A stretch of DNA of 64,000 nucleotides from Cohnella mopanensis (GTDB lineage: Bacteria; Bacillota; Bacilli; Paenibacillales; Paenibacillaceae), in the NCBI RefSeq assembly GCF_022352055.1, contig NZ_JAKRWM010000002.1:665532-729531 (forward strand), in the 5' to 3' direction. The position numbers and the translations under genes are program-made. How positions within the stretch are numbered: position 1 is the stretch's first letter; each line of letters starts with the position of its first letter. The notes under the pieces are model-generated. The model worked only from the letters and a program-made list of their open reading frames with translations. It made no database searches and had not been told where the DNA came from. Positions 45,101 through 54,157 of the stretch are shown piece by piece.

Positions 45101-48100
45101 GATCGGATCGCCGGCTTAAGCTTCAGTCCAGCGAGATGACCAATACCCTCTTCGATCTGGAAGTAACGAGAACGTGGAACCGGTTGGGCGTGCAGATCAA
45201 ATACGCGCGGAACTATTTCTACGAATCGGAAATCGAAACGGCGTTTAACTTGTACCTGCGCATATTACGTAACTTCGCCGCCGATCCCGCAGCTGCCTTG
45301 CGGGACATTCCGCTAATGGAGGCGGAACAACGCGAGAGGATCGTCTATGGCTTCAATAACACGCAAACCGCGTATGCGCGCGAGAAAACGATGCATCGGT
45401 TGTTCGAGGAGCAAGCGGCGCGGTCGCCTAGCCGGGTTGCTTTGACGATGGAAGGAGCGGAATTAACGTATGCGGAACTGAGCGCCAAAGCCAATCGGGT
45501 AGCGGCCATGCTCGCCGAACGGGGAGTTCGTCCCCGGGATCGCGTCGCGCTGATAGCGGATCGCGGATTCGAGATGGTCATCGGCATGTTCGGCATTCTG
45601 AAAGCCGGTGCGGCTTACGTCCCGATCGACCCTGAATATCCGGAAGCCCGTCAACGGTATATTTGCGAGAATGCAGAAGTGACAGCCTTATTGGCCGATC
45701 GCGACGATGGGCTCGGCATCGGCAATACGCTAAAGCTGGACCCGGAATACTATGGACAATGGTCCGACGAAGAGAGCGGGATTTACGCGGAGCCGACGGA
45801 CCTAGCTTATATCATCTATACGTCGGGATCGACGGGTAATCCGAAGGGAGTCATGATCGAGCATCATTCCGCCGTCAACCTGATCCAATGGGTGAACAAA
45901 CGATTCGAGGTCGGCGAAAGCGATACGCTGCTCTTCATCACGTCGATGTGCTTCGATTTGTCGGTATACGACCTATTCGGCATGCTGGCCTGCGGGGGAA
46001 AAGTCGTTATCGCCCGCAAAGACCAGATCAGCGATCATACGGAGATGATTCGCTTATTGAAGCAGGAGCGGATTACTTTCTGGGATTCCGTTCCGTCCAC
46101 GATGAACCACCTTGTGAGCATGTTGGGGCAAGACGAGCCGGATTTCACGCAAACGGATTTGAGGCTAGTTTTCATGAGCGGGGATTGGATTCCCGTCACG
46201 CTGCCTAAGCGGATCGAGCGGTTTTTCCCGAACGTGTCGGCTATCGCCCTTGGCGGTGCCACGGAAGCGACGGTATGGTCCAACTTTTATCCGATCGGGG
46301 CGGTCGAGGATACGCAAAGCAGTATTCCGTACGGCGTTCCGATGGACAACAACTACTTCTACATTTTGGACGAGGAGCTGAACCCGGTTCCTTACGGCGT
46401 AGCAGGAGAGTTGTATATCGGGGGGGTCGGCGTTGCCCGCGGTTACATGAACGATCCCGTGAAAACGAAGAACGCTTTCTTGCCCAACCCGTTCCTGCCG
46501 GAACCCGGCGAGCGTATGTACAAGACCGGGGATCTAGGCCGGATGCTGCCGAGCGGCGTCATGGAGTTCTTGGGAAGAAAGGATCATCAAGTGAAGATTC
46601 GCGGCTTCCGCGTCGAGCTTGGCGAGATCGAAAGCCAGCTCGTCAAGCTGAAGAACGTTCGCGAAGCCGTCGTCGTGGATCGGCCCGATAAGGAAGGCAT
46701 TCCTCATCTATGCGCATACGTCGCGTTCGATCAGGCGATGACTTCCCAACAATTGCGGGATGAATTGGCGAGCAAGTTGCCCGGTTACATGGTGCCTTCG
46801 ATCTTCGTCCCGCTAGAGCGATTACCGCTGACCGCGAATGGCAAAATCGATCGCAAGGCGCTACCCGAGCCGGATGATAGCTTCTATACCGGTAGCGAAT
46901 ACGAGGGGCCGCGCGACTCGGTCGAGGAACGATTGACGCGAATATGGCAGGAGGTGCTGGGCAAAGAACGAATCGGCATCCGCGATCATTTTTTCGAAAT
47001 CGGCGGACATTCGTTGCTTGCGACATCGCTAGCGCTGAAGATTAACCGGGAATTCGCAGTCGATATCCCTCTGCTCGCGATATTTAATCATCCTACCGTT
47101 CTAGAGATTGCCGATATCGTCAGATCGGCCAAGCGGTCGATTCATCGCCGCATCGAACGCGCGCCGGAAATGGACGAATACCGGCTATCTTCCGCGCAGC
47201 AACGGATGTTCATCTTGAATCGGATCGAGGGGGAAGGACTGCACTACAATTCTCCCGCGGCGTTCGTCGTCGAAGGGAATTTGGACGCTACCCGGTTGGA
47301 GGAAGCGTTCCGCTCGCTGTTGAATCGGCATGAAATCTTGCGTACCTCGTTCGCCTTGAAGGACGGCGAAATGGTTCAACGTATTCATGCGGATGCGGAA
47401 TGGTCGGTGGAGCAGATTAAGCTTGACGTTGAAGCGGGCGCGGAATCCGAAGTGCTAGACGCCATTCGCGCCTTCGTTAGGCCTTTCGATCTCGCGAAAG
47501 CGCCTTTGCTCCGCGTTGGCCTCGCGCAATGGCGAGAAAACAGTCATTTGTTGTTATTCGACATGCACCATATGATTTCCGACGGAGTGTCGATGGGCAT
47601 TCTGATTCGGGAATTCGTGGCCTACTATGAGCGACAGCAGCTTGAGGCACCTCGCATTCAATACAGGGATTACGCGGCTTGGCAGCAAGAAGCATTGAAC
47701 GGCGAGGCAATGGAGGAGCAGCGCAGCTATTGGCTGAACCGATTCGCCGATGAAATCCCGGTCCTTCAGATCGCGACGGATTATCAGAGGCCAGCGGTCA
47801 AAAGCTTCGAGGGAGACCGACTATCGAGCTCGGCGGACAAGGAATTGGCCGAAGGACTGCAGCAGGTCGCGGCAAGGTCGGGAAGTACGATGTATATGGT
47901 ATTGCTCGCAGCTTACAACGTATTGCTGGCGAAATATTCGGGACAGACGGATATCGTGGTCGGTTCGCCGATTGCGGGAAGATCGCATGCGGACTTGGAG
48001 AGCATGCTGGGCGTATTCATCAACACGCTCGCAATGCGGAATGCGCCGGAGCCGGACAAAACTTTCGAGCAGCTCCTGTCGGAAGTGAAGGAGAATGCCT

Positions 48101-51100
48101 TACAGGCGTATGCGAATCAAGACTACCCGTTCGAGCAATTGGTTGAGAAGCTGAATTTGCGCAAAGACATTAGCCGTAACCCTTTATTCGATACGATGTT
48201 CATTGTGCAGAATACGGACCGCATGCGTTATGAGTTGGACGGGCTTACTTTTGCGGAGCATCCATTGGTACATCAAGCAGTCAAATTCGATCTCACGTTA
48301 CAAGCCATGGAGGATTCGAACGGCATTCGCTTCGATTGGGAATACGGCACGAAGCTGTTCAAGAAGGCGACCGTGGAACGTCTTTCCGGGCACTGGTTGC
48401 AGCTTCTTCGGAGCATTGCCCGCAATCCGTCTCAACGGTTAGCGGATATCGAGATGATATCGGAGGAAGAGAAGCATCAAATCCTAAGGACATTCAACGA
48501 TACAGCGGCACCTTATCCGGAACATACGACGCTGCACGAGACGTTCGAGGAGCAAGCAGCCCGAACACCGGATCGGGTAGCCGTCGTATTCGAAGATCGA
48601 CAGCTGACTTATCGCGAATTAAATGCGCGGTCGAATCAGTTGGCCCGCCATTTACGGGAGCGGGGGGTTCGCGCGGATACGGTCGTCGGCATCATGGCGG
48701 ATCGTTCGTTCGAGATGATCGTGGGCATCTACGCGATTTTGAAAGCAGGCGGAGCCTATGTCCCGTTAGACCCGGCCTATCCGGAAGAGCGTCTATTATA
48801 CATGCTGCGGGATAGCGGGATCGAACTCGTGCTTACGCAATCGGATACCGCGTCGTCATTACCCGTCGCTACGATCCTATTGACCGATAGTAGCCTGTAT
48901 GCCGGAGAGGATTCGAATTTGCCTTCGATATCCGGTCCGTCTCATTTGGCCTACGTGATCTATACTTCCGGTTCGACGGGGAAACCGAAGGGAGTCATGA
49001 TCGAGCATCGTTCCGTCATGAACCGGCTGAACTGGATGCAGAAGCAATATCCGTTAACGGGCGACGACGTTCTACTTCAGAAAACGAGGTACAGCTTCGA
49101 CGTATCCGTATGGGAGATGTTCTGGTGGTTTTTGGCCGGAGCTAGGTTAAGCGTTCTGTCTCCGGAAGCGGAGATGGACCCGAAACGGCTGGCGGAGACG
49201 ATCGAGCGCGATGGCGTCACGGTTATTCACTTCGTGCCGTCGATGATGAACGCTTTCTTGGATTACGCGGAGCAATCGGATATCGTCGCGAAAGGGACAT
49301 CTTCCTTGCGGTGTGTCGTATGCAGCGGCGAAGCATTGCCGCTCGCATCCGTCCAACGATTCAACCGTATCATAGGCCGTCCGCATTCCATCAGGCTGGC
49401 TAATTTATACGGGCCGACGGAAGCAACAGTTGACGTGACGTACTTCGATTGTTCTCCGAACGATGACGATACGATCATCCCGATCGGCAGACCGATCGAT
49501 AATACGTCGGTATTCGTCGTAGATCCGTTAAGCCGATTGCAGCCGATCGGCGTCATCGGCGAATTATGCATCGCTGGCGTTGGCTTAGCGAGAGGATATG
49601 CCGGGGAGCTGGGCCTTACGCAAGACCGGTTCGTCGACCATCCTTTCGTTTCGGGAGAGCGCATGTACAAAACCGGCGATTTGGCAAGGTGGTTGCCGGA
49701 CGGTTCGATCGAATACAGGGGCAGAGTGGATCATCAGGTGAAAATACGCGGCTTCCGAATCGAGCTAGGCGAGATTGAAGCGCAGCTATCCGCGTATTCG
49801 TCCATTCATGAAGCCGCGGTCATCGATCGGACGGACGCGCAACAATCCCGCTATTTGTGCGCGTATTACGTTTCCAATGAGGAAATAACGGTATCCGAGC
49901 TAAGGGCGTACTTGTTAAGGAAGCTTCCCGACTATATGATTCCTTCCTATTTCGTGAGATTGGATCGGATGCCGCTAACGGCGAACGGAAAGCTTGATCG
50001 AAGACGGTTGCCCGATCCGGTCGAACGTATCCATACCGGAACGCCATACGTCGCGCCACGCGACTCAATAGAGCTTCGGTTAGCCGAAATCTGGCAAGAT
50101 TTATTAGGAATCGAATCCGTCGGGCTTCGAGATCATTTCTTCGAGCTGGGGGGACACTCGCTGAAAGCGATGGTGCTCGTATCGCGTATTCAGAAGGAGC
50201 TGGGCGTCGAAGCCCAGGTTCGGGAAGTTTTTCAGCACCCTATCTTAGAGGAATTGGCGGAATGTATCCGAGTGAAGGAAATTCGCGGCTATGATGCCAT
50301 TCCGAACGCGGAGCTCCGGGAGTATTACCCGATGTCGGCCGCGCAGCGAAGAATGTTCATCCTGAATCAAATGGAAGGGAAGGGCGTGCAGTACAACAAT
50401 CCAAATGCCTTTCTGCTGGCCGGGGCTCTCGACGAGCGACGACTAGAAGATGCGTTCCGGCAGTTGCTGTTGCGCCATGATACATTACGAACATCGTTCG
50501 CCATGGAGAACGGGCTTCCGGTGCAACGAATCGTCTCCGATGCCGCCCTATCCATTGAACGGTACGAGATGAATCGATCCGTAGCATCGGAACGAAGCTC
50601 TCTGGAGGACATCATCCGCCGTTTCGTTCGGCCGTTCGACTTGAATGTCTCCCCGCTACTGCGTATCGGGCTGGCAAGGATTGCGGAAGACCGCCATTTA
50701 CTGCTGTTCGACATGCACCATATTATATCTGACGGGGTATCGATGGGGATTTTCGTCCGTGAATTCATCGCTCTCTATGAAGGGAAAGAACTGCCCGCGT
50801 TGAGAATCCAGTATAAGGATTTTGCGACTTGGCAGCAGGATACGGCTTATCAAGCCGCTTTGCTGGATGACGAGACCTATTGGCTTGACAGATTCGCCGG
50901 TGAACTTCCGGTATTGGATTTGCCTTCGGATGATAGAAGGCCGGCTGTGTTCAGCTATGAGGGAGACCGGATTCAGTTCTCCGCGAACAGGGAAATGACA
51001 GATGGGCTTCATAAGGTCGCGACTCGGACGGGCAGCTCGATTTATATGGTTCTGCTCGCGGCCTATAACGTGTTGCTGGCGAAGGTTACGGGGCAGACGG

Positions 51101-53433
51101 ATATCGTAGTCGGATCGCCGATCGCCGGAAGGTCGCACGCGGATCTGGAAGGCATGCTGGGCGTATTCATTAACACGCTTGCGATGCGGAACGCGCCGGA
51201 GCCGGACAAGACGTTCGAGCAGCTTCTGCTCGAGGTGAAGGAGAACGCTTTGCAGGCTTACGCGCATCAAGACTACCCGTTCGAACAATTGGTAGAGAAG
51301 CTGAATGTTCGCAAGGACCTTAGTCGCAATCCTTTATTCGATACGATGTTCATCCTGCAAAATATGGATCAAGCGCAGCTCGAAATTCCGGGATTGACGT
51401 TAACGCCGTATCCGTTCGACTTGCGAACGTCGAAGTACGACTTGACTTTGCAAGCCTTGGAGGAAGCGGGCGTCCTTTCGTTCACGATGGAATTCAGCAC
51501 CAAGCTGTTCAAGAAGGAAACCGTCGAGCGTCTATCCAAGAGCTGGCTGCGGATTGTTCAATGCATCCTCTCGAACCCGTCGCAACGTTTGGTGGACATC
51601 GATATTTTGACTGTGGAAGAACGGCGGTTGATCGTCCATGATTTCAACGATACGACGATCTGTTACGCAAAGGACAAGACATTACATCACATGTTCGAGG
51701 AGCAAGCGGCGGCAAGACCGGACGAAATCGCGATCGTATTCGAACACGAGCGGCTAACCTATAGGGAATTGGATGAACGGTCGAATCGGCTCGCCCATAC
51801 GCTTCGGGAGCGCGGCGTAACTCGGGATACGGTCGTCGGACTGATGGCGGAGCGATCGCTGGAAATGTTCATCGGGATCTATGGCATTCTGAAGGCGGGC
51901 GCCGCGTATTTGCCGATGGATCCGGCATACCCGCAGGAAAGGCTCGACTATATGCTGGAGGATAGCGGGGCTACTCTCGTTCTGTCGCATACGAGCCAAT
52001 CCGTGCCGGCCTCCGTTGAGACGATTCAACTGGCAGATCCGGACATCTATAGCGATAACAAAGCTGCCTTGCCGGCGATTGCCGTGCCGAAGAGTTTAGC
52101 CTACGTCATCTATACGTCGGGTTCGACCGGGAAGCCGAAAGGCGTCATGATTGAGCACCAATCGCTAGTTAACCTGTGTGCCGGCATAACCCAACAAATC
52201 CCTTTCTCAGCCGGAGATTCGATCTTGACGTTAACTTCGATTTCGTTCGATATCTTTGTCTTGGAGTCGCTGATTCCGTTGGCCGCAGGGATGACTTTGG
52301 TGGCGCCAGCGCAACAACGGGAACGCGACCTGCGCTCTTTGGAACAATACATCGCCGAGTACCCTGTCAAGACGATGCAGCTCACGCCTTCGCGCTTGCG
52401 CATGCTGCTGGACGGGCAAATCTTAGAACCGCTTCGTCGAGCAAGTTCCTTGCTTATCGGAGGGGAAGCCTTACCTGCGGATTTACTGCAAACGTTGCAA
52501 GCAACGACTACGGCTCGAATATTCAATATGTACGGACCGACCGAAACGACTGTTTGGTCCGCGATCCGGGAATTAACCGATTCGGCTGACGTCGTTATCG
52601 GAAAGCCGATCGCGAATACGCGGATGTACGTGCTCGACCGTTCGGACCGGGTGCAACCGATAGGCGTCGTCGGCGAGCTATGCATTGCGGGAGACGGCTT
52701 GGCGAGAGGGTATTGGAATCGTCCGGATTTGACGAACGAGAAATTCCCTTCCGATCCTCTCCAAGATCAAGGGAGGATGTATCGAACCGGCGATTTGGCC
52801 AAATGGTTGCCTGATGGAAATCTGGCTTATATAGGAAGAATCGACCACCAGGTCAAAATTCGCGGCTACCGGATCGAGCTGGGAGAGATCGAAGCCGTTC
52901 TGCGGCGGCATCATTCCATTCAAGAAGCCGTCGTCATCGCGCGCGAAGACGATAACCGCCCGTCTTACTTGTGCGCTTACGTGGTCGCGAATGAAGAGCT
53001 AACGACGGCGCAATACAAGGAACAAGCGATGGCCTCGTTACCGGAATATATGGTTCCTTCCTTTTTCATTCGATTGGACAGCATCCCGCTGACCCCTAAT
53101 GGAAAGATCGACCGTAGAGCGTTGCCGGAACCGCAAGGGAACATTCATGGCGGGGCGGAATACGTGGCGCCTCGCAACGCAATCGAAGAGAAACTCGCGG
53201 AAATCTGGTCCGAAATCTTGGAGCTGGAAACGATAGGCGTCCATGACGATTTCTTCGATATCGGAGGCAATTCCATACAGCTTGTGCGTCTGCATATGGC
53301 GCTGGAGCGGGAAGAAATGCTGCCGGAGCGGGATACTTCATTATCTTTCCAATATCGGACGATCGAAGCTCTGGCGGATTACATCGAGAACAGGCCCGTC
53401 GTCTCGGCCGAGGAAGAGGAGGTTGCGGAATGA
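41362..53433 (+). CDS. Four-module NRPS: partial C-A(Thr)-PCP-C-A(Cys-like)-PCP-C-A(Ser)-PCP-C-A(Gly)-PCP
   Basis: 4023 residues. It starts with only the C-lobe of a condensation domain (about 1-245). A1 (about 250-757) reads DFWNIGMVHK = Thr; carrier Ser802 (GGDS). C (HHAILDG at 1014) is of a different subtype from its siblings. A2 (about 1330-1837) reads DLYDFSLVWK and has the 'SGDWIPVTLP' and 'LGGATEATVW' signatures of cysteine-type A domains; carrier Ser1884. C (HHMISDG at 2069). A3 (about 2380-2883) reads DVWHVSLVDK = Ser; carrier Ser2933. C (HHIISDG at 3119). A4 (about 3427-3920) reads DILQLGMVWK = Gly; carrier Ser3971 (GGNS). The protein ends some 50 residues after the last carrier, with no TE, reductase or terminal C domain. 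ATG 41362 follows GGGGGAG. Its stop overlaps the thioesterase start (ATGA). Confidence 0.93.
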   Translation: MIDKYALNMLSASGEFEEEQRYWMERLKGDLMPVTFPYDVAGSAQEQREGAARTKSYALPQELSERLSAFCNHSNYGIYMTLLSAFPFLLHMYAQAEEIVVGSPVFRGEADEAARMNEILPLRIAYDGASSFKAALSDIKRTVTEANDHEFYPLRNRVEELSRVVVLYDRIHKAGLADGYTPDLTFAFIKREQTLHVEVEFGAHSYEESTIDAIVRRLTRYLQVVLDEPNVMIADIDVVEPDEKQRLVFDFNDTQAVYDENATIQHIFERQALKTPNRIAVVDGSEQWTYRELDDKANNLAHVLRGKGVIPNQCVGVMTERSPGMILSLLAVLKAGGAYVPIDPAYPADRIAYMLENSGVRLLVHDSSVTNALPELSCETVDLSLVPKLSFDPLTPVNTSHDLAYVIYTSGTTGKPKGVMIEHRNVVRLFFHDKPLFDFDENDVWTMFHSYCFDFSVWEMYGALLFGGKLVVIRKDVAQDPRRFMETMIRENVTVLNQTPSSFYHIIQQDLERDQPELRLRYVIFGGEALKPAILKPFKERYANTKLINMYGITETTVHVTFKEITDAEIATNVSNIGRPIPTLRCYILDDRQRLVPQGVIGELYVGGEGVARGYIHNETLTGEKFLIDPFLPGERLYRSGDLARWTDGAELEYFGRIDHQVKIRGHRIELGEIETKLLQQEEIRECLVIARKDGAGQYDLVAYYVAEQEVDVNSLREHLASELPDFMIPAFFKHLLAMPLTDNGKIDRKALPQPELSRTAKQIYVAPRTPEEQEIADLWSDALQLEEIGIHDNFFAIGGDSIKVIRFISRLNKARGCNLSVADFYRNPTIAESAALLAMPATEESDERERGLNLLDGMKSRLQNELANVPMPADAEDYYPLSSIQMSMVFYSKLKPDEPIYHDQFYYVLDFARFDWELLRETVFRLAVKHPILRTTMQLERYSEPLQIVHRDRMPVLELENLSACAIEEQEQRIQNYMAEDLRNKFRFDDDLLWRLGVFQLSPHEVCIVLSFHHAILDGWSVASFNKEIIDTYERLLHGGVIPAEPLKASYKDYVGIQLSRNCSQETEQFWKKELEGYTRNKLPFNLGAKQIGSRPESAIYRSEIDQELLVALDRLTRDHGITLKEICFSAYLYLMSVITTEQDLVTGIVTHDRPAIEDGENMLGCFLNTLPFREAIDRTRTGLSFMDQVQQRLRQVATHDMPLVDIANLLGEGRQHAANPLFDALFNFTDFHVLDNMDSQNEIKGSDRRLKLQSSEMTNTLFDLEVTRTWNRLGVQIKYARNYFYESEIETAFNLYLRILRNFAADPAAALRDIPLMEAEQRERIVYGFNNTQTAYAREKTMHRLFEEQAARSPSRVALTMEGAELTYAELSAKANRVAAMLAERGVRPRDRVALIADRGFEMVIGMFGILKAGAAYVPIDPEYPEARQRYICENAEVTALLADRDDGLGIGNTLKLDPEYYGQWSDEESGIYAEPTDLAYIIYTSGSTGNPKGVMIEHHSAVNLIQWVNKRFEVGESDTLLFITSMCFDLSVYDLFGMLACGGKVVIARKDQISDHTEMIRLLKQERITFWDSVPSTMNHLVSMLGQDEPDFTQTDLRLVFMSGDWIPVTLPKRIERFFPNVSAIALGGATEATVWSNFYPIGAVEDTQSSIPYGVPMDNNYFYILDEELNPVPYGVAGELYIGGVGVARGYMNDPVKTKNAFLPNPFLPEPGERMYKTGDLGRMLPSGVMEFLGRKDHQVKIRGFRVELGEIESQLVKLKNVREAVVVDRPDKEGIPHLCAYVAFDQAMTSQQLRDELASKLPGYMVPSIFVPLERLPLTANGKIDRKALPEPDDSFYTGSEYEGPRDSVEERLTRIWQEVLGKERIGIRDHFFEIGGHSLLATSLALKINREFAVDIPLLAIFNHPTVLEIADIVRSAKRSIHRRIERAPEMDEYRLSSAQQRMFILNRIEGEGLHYNSPAAFVVEGNLDATRLEEAFRSLLNRHEILRTSFALKDGEMVQRIHADAEWSVEQIKLDVEAGAESEVLDAIRAFVRPFDLAKAPLLRVGLAQWRENSHLLLFDMHHMISDGVSMGILIREFVAYYERQQLEAPRIQYRDYAAWQQEALNGEAMEEQRSYWLNRFADEIPVLQIATDYQRPAVKSFEGDRLSSSADKELAEGLQQVAARSGSTMYMVLLAAYNVLLAKYSGQTDIVVGSPIAGRSHADLESMLGVFINTLAMRNAPEPDKTFEQLLSEVKENALQAYANQDYPFEQLVEKLNLRKDISRNPLFDTMFIVQNTDRMRYELDGLTFAEHPLVHQAVKFDLTLQAMEDSNGIRFDWEYGTKLFKKATVERLSGHWLQLLRSIARNPSQRLADIEMISEEEKHQILRTFNDTAAPYPEHTTLHETFEEQAARTPDRVAVVFEDRQLTYRELNARSNQLARHLRERGVRADTVVGIMADRSFEMIVGIYAILKAGGAYVPLDPAYPEERLLYMLRDSGIELVLTQSDTASSLPVATILLTDSSLYAGEDSNLPSISGPSHLAYVIYTSGSTGKPKGVMIEHRSVMNRLNWMQKQYPLTGDDVLLQKTRYSFDVSVWEMFWWFLAGARLSVLSPEAEMDPKRLAETIERDGVTVIHFVPSMMNAFLDYAEQSDIVAKGTSSLRCVVCSGEALPLASVQRFNRIIGRPHSIRLANLYGPTEATVDVTYFDCSPNDDDTIIPIGRPIDNTSVFVVDPLSRLQPIGVIGELCIAGVGLARGYAGELGLTQDRFVDHPFVSGERMYKTGDLARWLPDGSIEYRGRVDHQVKIRGFRIELGEIEAQLSAYSSIHEAAVIDRTDAQQSRYLCAYYVSNEEITVSELRAYLLRKLPDYMIPSYFVRLDRMPLTANGKLDRRRLPDPVERIHTGTPYVAPRDSIELRLAEIWQDLLGIESVGLRDHFFELGGHSLKAMVLVSRIQKELGVEAQVREVFQHPILEELAECIRVKEIRGYDAIPNAELREYYPMSAAQRRMFILNQMEGKGVQYNNPNAFLLAGALDERRLEDAFRQLLLRHDTLRTSFAMENGLPVQRIVSDAALSIERYEMNRSVASERSSLEDIIRRFVRPFDLNVSPLLRIGLARIAEDRHLLLFDMHHIISDGVSMGIFVREFIALYEGKELPALRIQYKDFATWQQDTAYQAALLDDETYWLDRFAGELPVLDLPSDDRRPAVFSYEGDRIQFSANREMTDGLHKVATRTGSSIYMVLLAAYNVLLAKVTGQTDIVVGSPIAGRSHADLEGMLGVFINTLAMRNAPEPDKTFEQLLLEVKENALQAYAHQDYPFEQLVEKLNVRKDLSRNPLFDTMFILQNMDQAQLEIPGLTLTPYPFDLRTSKYDLTLQALEEAGVLSFTMEFSTKLFKKETVERLSKSWLRIVQCILSNPSQRLVDIDILTVEERRLIVHDFNDTTICYAKDKTLHHMFEEQAAARPDEIAIVFEHERLTYRELDERSNRLAHTLRERGVTRDTVVGLMAERSLEMFIGIYGILKAGAAYLPMDPAYPQERLDYMLEDSGATLVLSHTSQSVPASVETIQLADPDIYSDNKAALPAIAVPKSLAYVIYTSGSTGKPKGVMIEHQSLVNLCAGITQQIPFSAGDSILTLTSISFDIFVLESLIPLAAGMTLVAPAQQRERDLRSLEQYIAEYPVKTMQLTPSRLRMLLDGQILEPLRRASSLLIGGEALPADLLQTLQATTTARIFNMYGPTETTVWSAIRELTDSADVVIGKPIANTRMYVLDRSDRVQPIGVVGELCIAGDGLARGYWNRPDLTNEKFPSDPLQDQGRMYRTGDLAKWLPDGNLAYIGRIDHQVKIRGYRIELGEIEAVLRRHHSIQEAVVIAREDDNRPSYLCAYVVANEELTTAQYKEQAMASLPEYMVPSFFIRLDSIPLTPNGKIDRRALPEPQGNIHGGAEYVAPRNAIEEKLAEIWSEILELETIGVHDDFFDIGGNSIQLVRLHMALEREEMLPERDTSLSFQYRTIEALADYIENRPVVSAEEEEVAE
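47905..48210 (+). repeat. Near-identical C-domain segment, copy 1 (copy 2 at 51055-51360)
   Basis: About 100 residues of the C domain before A3 and of the C domain before A4 differ at only a handful of positions ('DIVVGSPIAGRSHADLE', 'GVFINTLAMRNAPEPDKTF', 'YPFEQLVEKLN'), with matching DNA over most of the stretch. Other C domains in the operon are clearly more diverged. This points to module duplication or gene conversion. Confidence 0.8.
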
Positions 53434-54143
53434 AGTTAATATGTATCCCCTACGCGGGAGGCTCCGCGACGGGTTATTATCCGTGGAAGAAGCAGATGCA
53501 CCCTTCGATCAAAGTCATTCCCCTCGAACTGGCGGGCAGAGGGGAGCGGATGGGACAACCATTCTATCGCAGCATTGAAGGCGATGGAACGGACGATCTA
53601 TACCGCAGCGTGGAGAAAGAGTTAGACGGATCGCCGGTTGCCTTGTTTGGGCACAGCATGGGGACGTTATTCGCTTATGAGTTGGCGCATCGAATCGTTC
53701 GCGAGACCGGACAACCTCCGGCTCATCTTTTTCTATCCGGGCGCGGCGCCCCGCATACGGGGCGTTCGGAGCCGTGGATTCACGAATTACCCGATTCGGA
53801 ATTCCAATCGGAAGTATTGCGATTGGGCGGAACGCCCGCGGAGCTGTTCGAGCAGAAGGAGCTAAGCGAGATCTACATGCCGATTCTTCGCTCGGATTAC
53901 CGCCTGTCCGAAACCTATCGCGACTTGGGTAAACAAGGCAAGCTGGATTGCGGGATTACCGTTATGCGAGGCACGCAGGATAGTTACGGGCGGGCTGAGG
54001 CAGAGGAATGGAGCCGGTACGTCAGCGGCGGCACTCGTATCGTCGAATTTGACGGCGGCCATTTCTTCATTCATGAATTCCGTCAGCAGGTGCTCAGCGC
54101 GATCCATGAATCGTTATTATGTACGCGTTCATCCCAAATCTAG
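53430..54143 (+). CDS. Type II thioesterase (free-standing, NRPS/PKS editing)
   Basis: 237 residues, the usual TEII size. 'LICIPYAGGSATGYYPWKK' N-terminus, nucleophile Ser76 in GHSMG and His211 in 'DGGHFF'. Its ATG overlaps the NRPS stop, so it is translated with the assembly line. TEII enzymes clear misprimed or stalled carriers. No type I TE exists here, so this enzyme might also help release the product, though most TEII proteins do not. Confidence 0.92.
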   Translation: MKLICIPYAGGSATGYYPWKKQMHPSIKVIPLELAGRGERMGQPFYRSIEGDGTDDLYRSVEKELDGSPVALFGHSMGTLFAYELAHRIVRETGQPPAHLFLSGRGAPHTGRSEPWIHELPDSEFQSEVLRLGGTPAELFEQKELSEIYMPILRSDYRLSETYRDLGKQGKLDCGITVMRGTQDSYGRAEAEEWSRYVSGGTRIVEFDGGHFFIHEFRQQVLSAIHESLLCTRSSQI

Positions 54144-54157
54144 GAGGTTAAGCAGCC

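Noticed and set aside
53430..54143. Free thioesterase as the dedicated macrocyclising TE
   Set aside because: Length, separate gene and sequence pattern fit type II editing enzymes. A release role is possible but not supported by sequence.
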